Positions 24,950-36,260 of a stretch of 64,000 bases of DNA are shown piece after piece (position 1 is the stretch's first letter; every line of letters starts with the position of its first letter). The stretch spans positions 35,965,176 through 36,029,175 of the forward strand of contig CM028338.1 of NCBI GenBank assembly GCA_016647705.1, read 5' to 3'. The notes beneath the pieces are model-generated. The model was not told the origin of the DNA. It worked only from the letters and a program-made list of their open reading frames with translations, and ran no database searches. Made by a program: the position numbers and the translations under genes. Source of the DNA: Eucommia ulmoides. Its lineage: Eukaryota; Streptophyta; Magnoliopsida; Garryales; Eucommiaceae.

Positions 24950-26739
24950 TTGTTTTGATGTTATTGTCGGAAAAATGCGGTAACGGCTCTGGACTTAAGT
25001 TTTAGATAGGAGAAGCAAGTGTTTCGTATTCCCGGGATTGGCGATTTCGTTAGTATTGATATTGTGTGTAAATAACCTAATTTTACTTTAGGCATTTCTT
25101 TGTATATAATTTTTGTTTGTAGTTTTGTTTTTGTTTCTTATGCAGGGTACTTGGCGATGTTAGATCGACGGGTATTGATGCATCCCTTTCGACGGGATTC
25201 CAAGCCGTTTATTGTGCTTGACCTCTCGCCTCCCAAGTAGGTGTTCTAAACACCCTTCATCAGCATGTTTTAATTCCATATGTTGAGATTGATGATTGGG
25301 ATCGCTGAGGACACTGTCCACTTTGAGTTCGGCAGTGATGTGTAGTATGTAGTATTGTTAGTTTATGTGTTATTGTTTTTCCGTATTACATGTGTGTTTA
25401 GGTTAGAATGTGTTCATGTTTTTGTGTTGTTGTTTATATGTTGAGTTTTGCATTCATCTTAGCCGTCACCCGATGATGAAAATTACCCCTAGTTATTTTC
25501 GAAGTCAAGGGTAATACCCATGCATGTGTGATTTTGTGCGCTTGACTATGCTTTTTGGTAAAAATTATTGTAGATCCTAATTTGCACGAGCACATAGACT
25601 CAATGTATAGTTATTCAATTGATTTTAGGATGATTATTGATTAACCAAATTCATGACACATTAAAGATTCTAGAACTTGATTGAGGGGAAGCTTGAGGCG
25701 AAATCCTAGGCGAGGTCGTTCAGGAGACATGATTAGGTAGTCGTTCTGTCGCTTGAGCCTTTTTAAGCCTACCTTGTTACATGTTTATCCCTCGTCACCC
25801 TGTCGAAGCCTAAATGTATATTCAATGCAGAACACATAAACCAATACCACGGCCAATTGAATTCCTTCCAGTCCTTTATCGCTAAACCAAAGGCACAATT
25901 TGAGCGAATCAAGTTAGCATTCATTATGCTACTTGATGTGAGTGGTTGGATTTAGAGCGAACTTCTAATTGGTTCGGTATTTGAGTACTCACTTATCGTT
26001 TTTTATTTGTATTTCACACACCCCTTCAATTGTAACAATCAAATAAGTTTGGGGGTGTGTTCGTTGAAAAAAAAATAGAAAAGAAAAGAAAAAATAAAAA
26101 TAAAAAATAAAATCAAATGTAAATACGGTTTTTATTTCCATTTCTTTTGACAAGTGAGTACGTCGGTCTTAAATGCATGTTCAGGATTGTTTCTAATCTC
26201 TTTCTATGGGGATTCGAGAGTGAATGTGCCAAGCGTTGAGCCTTGGGTAACGTTAAGTTAATAACGTTAACCCGTTTTCTTTTCTGAAATACCCTTGGCC
26301 AAATTAACCTTAACCGAACCAAGCCCTAATGATCTTCATGAACTACTAGACCTACATTAGTGGAGAGTGGACTCCAATCAAGCCTATAGAAATCCTAGTC
26401 CTTCACGGTCTAAGCCAGGAATTTTGTTGAGGGATAATCCAATCCGATCGTTGTATAGTTATATTATTGAGTCTCGCACTAACACATTTAAAGGATCTCA
26501 AATAGCGTTCACCATTATTGCATGTTGAAATTCTAGAATAGTACATGTTGTATGTTACCGCCTGAACTCGATAATACTGGCGGTTGTTGAGGGACAATAA
26601 ATAAGCCATTAGAAGAAGTCAAAACTCGTATGTTGTTATGTTTAGATTATTTTTAGGTTGTTTGTTATTTAATTCAGTTTGTTGTTTTTCTATTTTTTTT
26701 CATTTTAGTGTGTGTGTTTGGCTCGAGGACTAGCCAAAT
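24950..26739 (+). other. Interior of element D, with a truncated gag start
   Basis: A 27-codon frame starts at the ATG at 25,157 (MLDRRVLMHPFRRDSKPF) and ends at 25,240. It aligns with the first gag codons of element E, then jumps at about 25,220 to sequence matching E near 9,450 (TCTCGCCTCCCA), so about 1 kb including the rest of gag is deleted. The remainder is non-coding, with G-rich words at 25,322 and 26,044. An A-rich run fills 26,067-26,112. Confidence 0.65.
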
Positions 26740-26756
26740 TTTGAGTTTGGGGGTAT
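26740..26756 (+). promoter_or_regulatory. Polypurine tract of element D
   Basis: TTTGAGTTTGGGGGTAT abuts the 3' LTR start TGATAGG and is identical in its core to the tract of element E. Confidence 0.75.
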
Positions 26757-28472
26757 TGATAGGTGTGAAAAATCTATCTATTTCCAATTCGAATTTGTTA
26801 GTTTTCGAATATGTTTATAGTTATTTTTATTATATTTTAATTAGTTTTCATACTTTTTATATAACTCAGGTGTGTGAGGCAAAAAGATAGGAAACTAGAG
26901 CCAAAACGATGAGATCGAACCAAAGCGGTTCGAAGTTACGGTGGATAAACAAGCTCGGAGGCTAAAAGCTGAAACAGGCCCACCGCTTAGGCGTCTAGAC
27001 CACCGCCTAAGCGGTGAAAATTCTGAGAAGAGTAAAATGTTACTGACGGATGATCGCCTGAGAGGAAATTCTACCGCTTAGGTGGAAATCCAGCAGAAGA
27101 CGAAGAAGGGCTACTGACAGCCACTCGCCTAGGCGAAGTTTCCTTCGCCTAGGAAAAATTTCAACAAAATGTTCTCCAGTCCACCGCCTATTTCACCGCC
27201 CAGGCGATCAGACTTAACCGACCTAACTCCGCCTAGGCGAAAATTCCACCGCCTAGCGGATTTGCCCTGCACAGTCTTGAGATATTTTTAGGATATTTTT
27301 GCTATAAATATCCCCTCTCCTCCCCCTTGGCCGGTATCTCTCTTCCCTCTCTTTCATTTTTTAGCCCCTTAGGCTATATTTAAGCTGAGGGTTAGGAATT
27401 TTAGTAGTGGAGCTCGCATCCCGAAGTGGAGAAGACGGTGAATCGATCGTTGAGCGTTCTTAGCGGTTTATCTTCAGACGAGGCTAAGTTCTTCGATCAT
27501 TTTTCCTTATTTATTTATCTTAGGAGTATTTGAGCATGTTTATCTCCTTATTTTCTTGTATATGCGTCTATGGCCCCGAGTTAAATATGGATTGTAGTAG
27601 GGATTAACCTATAATTTATAAATACGTTGTTTGGATGATTTTAGTGTTTCGTTTGTGATTGTTCTTCGTAGTTTGATTGTATTTATCGTATTGTTTATTT
27701 ATTATACTTGGATTGATAAATGGAGAATGCAGGGTTTTGACAAAACCTCGGATTCGGATTAGGGTAAATAAACTCCACGATTCTATAACCCGGTCGGGGT
27801 TTGAATCGTGGATAATCGATGACATTGGGCAAGACACACGCTACCTAGGGTCGTTAAGACTTTGAGGGGGACCTCTTCGTTGACTCAAAGTTGCATTATA
27901 TCCCTCGTCTTAAACTTGGAAGAGGTGGTGATGGAGTTTTAGAACGGAGATTGTCGATAGGGTAAATACAACGCGACAATCCAATAAATCGGGAGGGAGT
28001 TGAATTGTGTGCAATCAATGACGCTGAGCGAGACTCACGTAACCTAGGGTCGTTAAGACGTTGAGGGGGACTTCTTTATTGGCTCAAAGTCATGTATTCT
28101 CCCGTCTTACACTCAGAAGAGGTGACGGTGGAGTTTACGTGCCGAGGTTGTCAAATTGGTCGAACGATGTAAACGTGAGTAAATCGGAATCGAACACGTT
28201 TTTGTAAACACGTTAATCCCTATGAAATTCTTTACCCTAAAACATATTAACATAATAGATTAGTTAATTTAGGTTATATTAGTATTAGTTTAATTAATTA
28301 AATACATTTGTTTTTCTCCTAGATAAACTTAGGTCACAACAAACGCGGTATTCGATAGTAACGATAACAATCCCTGTGGATACGATAACCTGATCTTAAT
28401 GATCACACTATACTAAAACTTAGACCTCGTATACTTGCGAGTGTAAGTAGCGGCGTATTACCCGCGCTACCA
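26757..28472 (+). repeat. 3' LTR of element D
   Basis: 1,716 bp, matching 23,202-24,925 over its whole length at roughly 90% or better by eye. The same five near-palindrome pairs occur at 26,980-27,255, and the TATA-like GCTATAAATATCC is near 27,300. Confidence 0.92.
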
Positions 28473-30401
28473 GGGGTATACACCCGTTTGAGGTCGGCCT
28501 CACTGAAAAAGATGGTGTTATGTGTGGTGGCATCGACAATGCTCACATCATACACGTATTGATCGACTTTCCTCTTTGCCTTATGTTTGTACCTCTTTCG
28601 GGAAAAAGACGTCTTCCCTCCAAAGCCAAGCCCGTCGTGGATGACGTTGATCTCACCGTCCACCCATTAGTCATCATCATCATCGAGATTACTATCTCAA
28701 GGTAGAGGTTGGCTATTATTTCTCATTTTTCGCTGACGTTTGTGCTTTTTTTGGTAGTTATTTTCTCTGAACGGGGGCTCTCTATTCGTCATACGAATGT
28801 CATTTCCAAGGTGTCCCTTTTTAATGAGAACTTTTATATCCTCATTGATTTGAAAGCATTCCTCAGTAGAATGACTGTGGTCTCAGTGGAACTCACAGTA
28901 TTATTGACTGACCTGCCCATAGGTTTTTCTATCAACGGAGAGATAGGTGGGAAGATTCTTTTCTTGGAACTCTCAGTAAAAATAGTTACGACTGAAGCCG
29001 TTAGGGGGGTAAACACATGTTGTCATTGTCCGGGGGGTGGGAGCCTTAAGATCAGCTCAATCCTTCCTCAGCCCAACCTTTCTTCTTCTGAATCCCTTCT
29101 TGGTCTTTCTTCACCATGTGTCTCAGGTCAGCTTCATAGAAGTTAGTACCATGATCAAGGAAAGCACGTAGGTTTGGTATGGGTCGCAAGCATAGGTCAT
29201 ACGACAACCTTCTATGCCTCAACCCATTAATGAAGGCATCCAAAGCTAAAACGTCTAAGAAATCCTCATAGCCAAGAGTCTCTTTCCAAAATCTATCTAC
29301 CTAGTCACCCAAATTCTCCTTGACCTTCTACTGGAAGGCAAGGATGTGGGTCATGGTCTTCATCCTATGCCGAGAACGACTTAACAGGGCAAAGAGAAGC
29401 TACTCGAGCTAGGTAAAAGTTAATATTGAAGTCGAGGCCAGGTCTTGGAACCAAGTGCGGGTTGTACCGGTTAAAGTAAGAGGAAAGAACTTGCTTCTCA
29501 CCGCTACGGACGCCGTGTGCTTGTCTATGTAGGATACGAAAATAGAAAGATGGTCCACAGAGTTGGTGGTCCCCGTCATATAAGGCCACTGTTGGTTTGG
29601 AAACTTGAAGGGAACCACTTTCTCCACGATGTCATCAATAAATGGGGATCTCACCCAGGCAGGAAGTTTGACTTTTCCTATAGAGCCTTGTATCTTATGG
29701 AATGTTTCTTCCATCTCAACAAGACAATGCTCTGTTGCTACTTCTTCTCTAGGTAATGCCGCGGCCTAGCTGGTAGTTTCCTCGGCCCTATGCCTCTAGG
29801 CGGGTGGGGAATGAGAATTGACCTCATAAACCTGGTGGACCTGGTGCTCAGATAAGGCAACGTGACTAGGTGCTCTAGTTGGTGGGGATTCTTATTTGTC
29901 CCAAACTAGATGCCCTTGTGAGGGTTGAGATGACGTCCCTGAGGCAACATGTAGGGCCAGATCCTTCTTCCTCACCTTCTAGTTATAGGGTCAAGGTCAG
30001 GCCTGAGGTACATGCCTATTGGAATGAATAATCCGATCCCTGGACTCTTGAGGTCACTCCACTCTCCCTGTAGTCTAGAAAATCGGTCCTCCTTGCATAA
30101 GGGTCATAGGCAGGTAGGAAAGAAATACTTGGAAATAGTTTTGGAGCTAACTAAGCCGGCATTCCAAATTGTCAATTCTTAATGCCTTAACGGCCCCAAT
30201 GATCTGGCTTACCACGACCCCTGAGGGTGGAGCTGATGGACCTACCTGGCCCACTTGAACATTCTCTTCTTCAACCGAGATATGGGCTGAGGCCATAACA
30301 TCCAGCCTGGGGATCTTTGACATGTCTTGGCTTGGGTTTTTATTCACCGCGGAATTCCGATCCCTCTGTTGTATAATCTGACCAAACCTTGTGATCATCA
30401 A
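28473..30401 (-). pseudogene. Tat gypsy gag and start of protease region
   Basis: The minus-strand reading starts just after the primer site, with an N-terminal stretch MITRFGQIIQQRDRN (30,398), a proline-rich part, then the retrotransposon gag core at 29,714-29,409 (SPFIDDIVEK, MTGTTNSVDHLSIFVSYI, FPLTLTGTTRTWFQDLAS). Further gag follows at 29,243-29,052 (DAFINGLRHRRLSYDL). The gag-protease linker INVIHDGLGFGGKTSF, then NTIFFSEADLKRVYTP, ends exactly at element D. It continues as the protease at 23,200. Stops and frame changes interrupt it (for example around 29,300 and 28,900). Confidence 0.75.
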
Positions 30402-30450
30402 GTCTTAGTCAAGCTGGGAGTTGATGATCTAAGGAAGCTTTTTGTAAGTT

Positions 30451-30466
30451 CCCATATACGGCGCCA
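30451..30466 (-). promoter_or_regulatory. Primer binding site of the Tat element
   Basis: On the minus strand TGGCGCCGTATATGGG starts 3 bases after the 5' LTR end (30,470). TGGCGCCGT followed by a G-rich end is the usual form in Tat-lineage elements. Confidence 0.7.
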
Positions 30467-30469
30467 AAG

Positions 30470-32637
30470 TGTTGGTGTCAAAAAATGGATTGACCAACAG
30501 TATGGTCTGATCAAAGTCCACTTAGAGAATTACTGGTGATCTGGAAATTGTTTTTGGTAAAGCTGGATCCTTTAAGTCTTTTTGTCCTTAAGCCTGTACT
30601 TGACTGAGTTGGGTTTACACAGGACCTGTCAGGGTTGTTCGTGGTGTGTCCCCTCAAACATGAGAGTAAGAGCTTAGGGGAGAAAATTTAAGAATGCTTC
30701 AAATATTCTAAAAAGCAATTACCTTTTTAACCTCTGGGAAACACTGTTAATCTTTTTCTTTTATAGATGAGAATCTGATTAGCGTTTTGGTAATTAAGAC
30801 CTTAAGCTCGGTAATTGATAGGTGTAAAATACTTATCTACTTCTAAACTGAATTTGGTAGTTTTCGAGTGTATTATTAATATTTAATTGCGTTTTAGTTT
30901 GTTTTTAGTTAAATCAGGTGTAGGGACGTTAATGAGCTATAAACAGGCGAAACGGTAGGAAAACGGTGAAGAAATTATAAAGAAACAAGCTTTCAAGATC
31001 ACAAGACCTATCGCCGTGGCGAGAAGGCTATCGTCACGGCGGTAAGAATGCTGGGAGTGCTAAAAATACAAAAGTCCCACCGCCTAGGCAGTGAAAGTGC
31101 AAAGAGTTGGAGCTATTTCACCGCCACGGTGCTGATCGCCACCACTGCGATGAAGGTTAAATCAACTTACTTACCACCTAAGTGGTGAAAGATCAGAGAG
31201 TTTGGAAAACTAGCTGACATATCCACTGCCTAAGTGGTGAATCCCACTGCCTAGGCGGTCACTCTGCAACAGAAAGAAGATATTTTCAGATATTTTGAAG
31301 CCTTGCACCTATAAATACCCATTTTCCCACTTCTATTGAAGGACTCTTGGAGATGGAACGTCCCTAACCTTTAGGAGGTGGTCCTTGGCCATTTTTTAAG
31401 AGCTCAAATAGGAGATTCATCATCCGGATAAGAGGAAACATTGGCGGATCGATCGTTGGCGAAAGTGGACCACTCCACTTTAAGAATTGATCTTTCTCTC
31501 TTTGTAGTTTAATATTTTATTGTAAATGATGATGAATCCCTCTTGGTTTAATGTTCTAATAGCCAAGATCATGATAGATTAGATAAATATTAGTTAGGGA
31601 TCAATGTAGTTGTGTAAATAGCTATTTGGTTTAATATATATTTCTTTAACGGTTGTTTTCTTTTAATTTCAATTGTGTTTATCATTTTATGACAATATTA
31701 GTATGCTTGTTAAGGTATTAGGGTTGGATTTGAAAATACAGAGTTTGACACTCGGAAGAGGTAACCTTGGATTCGGACTAGGGTAAACATATCGTTACGA
31801 TCTAACGACCCAGGAGGGCGTTAGTGGGTGTGCAATTAATGATGTTAGGGCAAGACTGACGTGACCTAATATTGTTAAGACGTTGAGGGGGACTTCTTCA
31901 TTAACGCGAAGTCACGTATTCACTCGTCTTACACTCGGGAGAGGTGGCGAGTGAGTTTACGAACCGAGATTGTCGGATACCTAAACTCTACAACTGTTAA
32001 CTGAATGAAATCAAATATGTATTAAGTGAACGAAATCAATCCCTAGGTAATCAACTTAGTTAGGATTAACCTACTAATTGTAGTTTAATTTAGTTTTAAT
32101 TAGTTTAATTTAAAATAATTCTTGAACCGTCTGGATAATAGAAGACTATACAAATTGCGGTATTCAATTATTCACACCGTTCCTGTGAGAACGATATTCG
32201 ATCTTAAAGATCCACTATATTAAAACTGGACCTCGTGCACTTGCAAGTAGTCAATACGTGAGCGTGCAAAAATCTCGTCATACAGTTATCAACCTTAACA
32301 CGGCATGTGGAAGAGAAAATGAATGTGTGAAAAGATCAGAACTATGGGCCTGGGCCTTTAAATGTTGATGGAGGAGTTCATGGGCCACGTTGTTAGGATA
32401 GCGGATGAATCGGCCCGAACACCAGTACAAACGCTGAGGTGATTATACCGGTCTGAGCCTCGCCAGTTAGATCCTTCATAATTGTAGAGAATTCCTAATT
32501 GGTGATTGTCCATGTCCAGCGAGATGACCGAGCTAATGAGATACCAAGCTGGTCAAACCATTGATGACGTGTCTCATGTTGATCTACGTGGCAGGCTTAG
32601 GTGGAGCCACTTGGAGGTCGATTGATTTTCACCCACA
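30470..32637 (-). repeat. 5' LTR of the Tat element, interrupted
   Basis: The inner edge is fixed by the primer site (minus strand ...ACACCAACA at 30,470). The outer edge is my estimate: TGTGGGTGAAAATC at 32,637 on the minus strand is a plausible LTR start. Without the inserted solo LTR (30,826-32,284) it would be about 0.7 kb. The second LTR is not in the window, so the outer boundary is unproven. Confidence 0.55.
30821..32289 (+). repeat. Solo LTR C (same superfamily as A and B) with near-perfect TSD
   Basis: The LTR is 30,826-32,284 (1,459 bp), plus-oriented, TGATAGG... to ...GTCATACA. Flanks are GTAAT (30,821-30,825) and GTTAT (32,285-32,289), a TSD with one change. Near-palindromes at 31,010-31,260 include both the CCGCCTAGGCGG type and a variant with a different centre (ATCGCCGTGGCGAG). 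A TATA-like CCTATAAATACCC is near 31,308. It lies in the Tat 5' LTR and is an inverted copy of LTRs A and B. Confidence 0.85.
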
Positions 32638-33329
32638 TCGTAACCAATTATGAAAAGATACTTAATCAAGAAATACTTATAACAAACCGGTTTTCCAGGG
32701 TTATCACTAGGTTTCTCCTATAGAGAATTCTACCACGAATGTTTCACCAATTATAAATTAATTAGTATTACTCACAATATAGCTCTGACACCAACTTTAA
32801 CAACCCAGTTTCCTAGGGTTGTCACTCGGTTTCTTCCTTTATTACAGAGAAGTAAAGGTAAAATACTAATAAATCCAGCCCTACTTTATTACAGATCATT
32901 ATTATTACAAAAGCCACAATATTTATAACCAAGCAAATAGATTACGGTGCAAAGTAAGTTGTACAAAATCTATCTTCCATTGTGTACTTGGGAAAAAATA
33001 TCAAACTACCCAATAAAAAAATAAAAATAAATAAATATGCCATGAAGGACAACCAGCTATTTTATCATAAAAAATAGGAAAAATTACATTTTTATTCCTC
33101 TTATTTACAACATGTTTTTTATGTGGCCTTCCAATTTTTTCTTTTTAATGTGATCCTTTTTTTTACACACGATTTTTTATGTGGACCTTCGGTCAAATAT
33201 TGTGGTTAAATTGGATGGATTTTGGCCATGTGAGTTACACATACCATCCTTGAGGGGTAAAAAAAAAAAAAAAAATATTTTTGTGTTTTTAGGGGTAAAA
33301 AGACAATTACCAGTCCATTTGCAAGGTCT
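32638..33329. other. Non-coding sequence between retroelements
   Basis: AT-rich. A stretch of about 37 bases is present twice in diverged form (about 32,685 and 32,802: AACAAACCGGTTTTCCAGGG and AACAACCCAGTTTCCTAGGG). No genes are seen. It may be the flank of the Tat element or the remains of another repeat. Confidence 0.4.
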
Positions 33330-35520
33330 CTAGAAGAATAAGGTATTGGGGCAGAATACACAATGTCAGACTCACCATCTCAAAATGGCGTAGTTCAAAG
33401 GAGAAACCGAACATTAATGGACATGGTGAGAACTATGATTAGTAACTCCAATATTTCATTGTCTTTGTGGATTGAAGCTCTAAAACTGCGACATATGTAC
33501 TAAATAGGATTCCAACCAAGGCGGTTCACAAAATGCCGTTTGAGTTATAGAAATGTTGGAAACTAAGGCATACATGTATGGGGTTGCCCAATTGAAGTTA
33601 CGGTCTACAATCCACATGAGACAAAGTTAGACTCAAGAACAATTAGTGGATATTTTATTGGCTATGCAGAAAAATCTAAGAGACGTAGATTTTATTATCC
33701 ATTTTGTGCGGCGGGAATTGTAAAGTCTAAGAATGGAAGGTTCCTTTAGAATGATGTGATTAATGGGAGTAGCCAATCTCAAAGCTTACTTTTTGTGGAG
33801 GATAACGGATTCAAACCTACTCCTATATCTTCAAATAGATTGGTTGTGTTTCATGATAATCATCAGGATTCAGTAACTCAAGAACGACCAATCGTTAAAG
33901 ATCCATGTCATCATAAGGATATTCTTATAGATCTAGTTACTCAGCATTCTCAAACTGAAGATGTTGAGGTAACATTGAGAAAATATTCAAGAGTTAGGAA
34001 ACATGTAATTTCTTCATATTATGTTGTGTATCTACAAGAATTTGACATTGACATTGGTGTTGAAGATGATCTTATTATGTTTTCACAAGTTGTGCATGGA
34101 AATAAAACCACATTATGCTAAGACGCCATGAAGGATGAGTTGGATTCAATGGCTAATAACCAAGTTTGGGATCTTGTCGAATTAGATAAATAAAAAATAA
34201 ATAAAAGCTATTGGCTCCGCTTGTTTCAAAGAAAGATTCATTTCAAATAATCATAGCATTGGTGGATCATTTTGATATGGAGCTACATCAAACAAATCTG
34301 AAAACAACATTCCTCAATAAAGACCTAGAGGAAGAGGTTTACATGAAACAACGAAAAGCTTCATTTCAGAAGGGAACTATTACTTGGTTTGCAATCTTAA
34401 GAAATCTATATATGGGCTAAAACAAGCCTCCTGTCAATGGTATTTAAAATTTCATAATATTATTCATCCATTTAATTTTACAGAGAATACGATAAATCAA
34501 TCTATCTACTATAAGGTCAATGGGAGCAAAATAATTTTCTTAGTCCTATATGTAAATGATATTCTACTTGCTTCAAGTGATTTGCGCTTACTTCATGAGT
34601 TAAACGATTTATCTCTAAATAATTTGATATAAAATATACGGGCGAACCTTCTCATGTCATGGGCATAAAGATTAAGAGAGACAAATCCAGAAAGAAATTA
34701 GAATTGTCTCAAAAAGACTATATCAATAAAATTTTAGAGAGATTTCATATGGAGGATTGTTCATCTAGTGTTGCACCCCTTGTCAAAGATGACAAATTTA
34801 GCTTGGAACAAAGCCAAAAAAAATGATTTAAAGAGGGAACAAATGAAAGACATTCATTTTGCTTGGACAGTTGGGAGTTTCATGTATGCTCAGGTTTGTG
34901 TAAGACCTGACATTGCATGCACACTTGGAATATTGGGCAGATATCAAATTAACCCTAGTTTGGACCATTGGAGAGTTACAAAGAAAATCATGCGATACCG
35001 TTAGGGGACTAAGGACTACGAGATCACATATAGGAGATCTGATCATCTAAAGGTGATTGGATATTTAAATTCTAACTTTGTTGGCTGCCTTAACTTGAGA
35101 ATTTCGACATCAAGATATGTCTTCTTATTAGTTGGAGGGGCCATTTCTTGAAGAAGTGCAAAACAATCTTTGGTTGCTATTTCTACCACTGAAGTAGAGT
35201 TTGTATTATGCTTTGAATCGACATCACATGCTATATGGTTGAGGAGTTTTATTTCAGGGCTTGAAGTTGTTAACACAATTCCCAAGCTATTGAGAATTTA
35301 TTACGATAATTCCGCTAAGTGCTTTTGCCAATAATAATAAGAGCAAAAATCGTAGTAAGCACATTGACATTAAGTATCTACCTATTTGATAACATGTCAA
35401 AGCAACCAAACTGGTTGTTAAACATTTTAGTACTACATTGTTGATCTGTTGATAAAAAGTTTACAACATATTGTTTATAAGGGACACATTGAGCATATGT
35501 GACTCAGTTCTAATAAATAA
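33330..35520 (+). pseudogene. Truncated copia pol: integrase end, RT, RNase H
   Basis: The plus-strand reading with stops begins with the C-terminal half of integrase (SPSQNGVVQRRNRTLMDMVR, 33,370) and the GYFIGYAEKSKRRRFYYP motif (33,650). It continues through the acidic spacer (33,756-34,121), the RT start with MELHQTNLKTTFLN (normally MDVKTAFLNG; 34,211-34,420), KKSIYGLKQASCQWYLKF (34,400) and LVLYVNDILLAS (YVDD now YVND, 34,545), and RNase H (34,768-35,300) to the IDIKYLPI tail near 35,380. Gag, protease and the 5' LTR are missing. It belongs to a different copia lineage from the element at 1-15,180. Confidence 0.8.
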
Positions 35521-35908
35521 TTTAACGTGATTGAAAAACCCTTTATGTTTGTATCCTATTTTTGTCGATCTGAAATACTCAATTTCATATTTGTCTTCTC
35601 TTATTTAGTTGTATACATAAAGTTTAGAGAATAACAATGCATGTTTGAATTTCATTTGGTGACCCTTAATGAGAATTTGGAGGTTCATTCATAAAGGTAT
35701 GTACCACATATGGCTCTCATTCAAAAGAAAAAGTTACATTGTAATATATGGAACATAATACTTGCTCTATAGGGCATACCGCTATGATTCAGGCAATTTA
35801 AACTCTTTTTATTTGGGAATGAGCATATTATATCTAAGAGAATTTTTTTGAAGATGTATCAATATTGAATTGGTACATGTTTAAGTGTTGAATGGGTCAG
35901 TGGGAGAA
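35521..35908 (+). other. Copia 3' untranslated region and polypurine tract
   Basis: Non-coding sequence after the RNase H tail. CAGTGGGAGAATG at 35,898-35,910 is the typical copia polypurine tract and is followed by TGTTAG. Confidence 0.5.
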
Positions 35909-36260
35909 TGTTAGTTACGTTTAAATAATAATAATACTTATAATAAGAATAAGAATGGCTCATTATCCCACTATTAGTTATGCCCATTATCCCACTATTT
36001 TATCTTAGAAAATGCAAAATGGGACATGTAGCAAGGAGTTATAATTGTCCATCAACTGTAACTCTTCTTCTTTCGATGGGAAAAAAGGATATAAAAGGAT
36101 ATGTGTGATATTTTCCCTATGAGAATGAAAGGGTCTCGAGTTTAATAAGAAAATATGTGTGTTTTCTCCATCAATTGCATGAATTAATGTCTTGGATAGA
36201 GTAGACAAAGTTTTCTAAATTCCCTTCTACAATATTTTTTGCATGTGACTTCTCACAATT
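35909..36260 (+). repeat. Putative 3' LTR of the truncated copia element
   Basis: It begins TGTTAGTTACG directly after the polypurine tract and contains a TATA-like GGATATAAAAGG at 36,087-36,098. The 3' end is uncertain, because no second LTR or TSD is available to fix it. Confidence 0.4.

Larger units (their letters stand above)
23202..28472 (+). mobile_element. Element D: non-autonomous Athila-like LTR retrotransposon lacking all genes
   Basis: Direct LTRs at 23,202-24,925 and 26,757-28,472 (TGATAGG...CGCTTCCA or CGCTACCA) flank a 1.8-kb interior with a near-perfect tRNA-Asp primer site (24,932) and a polypurine tract (26,740). Flanks are GGGAT (23,197-23,201) and GGGGT (28,473-28,477), a TSD with one change. 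It interrupts the Tat protease gene between VYTP and HNDTLVI, and the Tat frame is in register on the two sides once one TSD copy is discounted. The interior keeps only the first about 20 gag codons. Confidence 0.92.
15181..32637 (-). mobile_element. Ty3/gypsy retrotransposon, Tat lineage, minus strand, 3' part interrupted
   Basis: Read right to left: 5' LTR (32,637-30,470), Tat-type primer site (30,466-30,451), gag (30,400-28,473), protease-RT-RNase H-second RNase H-integrase (23,200-19,345), then a 3' region with an antisense gene remnant (15.2-16.3 kb). A second, archaeal-like RNase H between RT/RH and integrase, an integrase without a visible chromodomain, and an antisense extra ORF are Tat-lineage traits. 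The copia element at 15,180 interrupts its 3' region, so its 3' LTR lies beyond the left window edge. Nested inside it are solo LTR B, element D and solo LTR C. Every coding region has stops. Confidence 0.8.
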
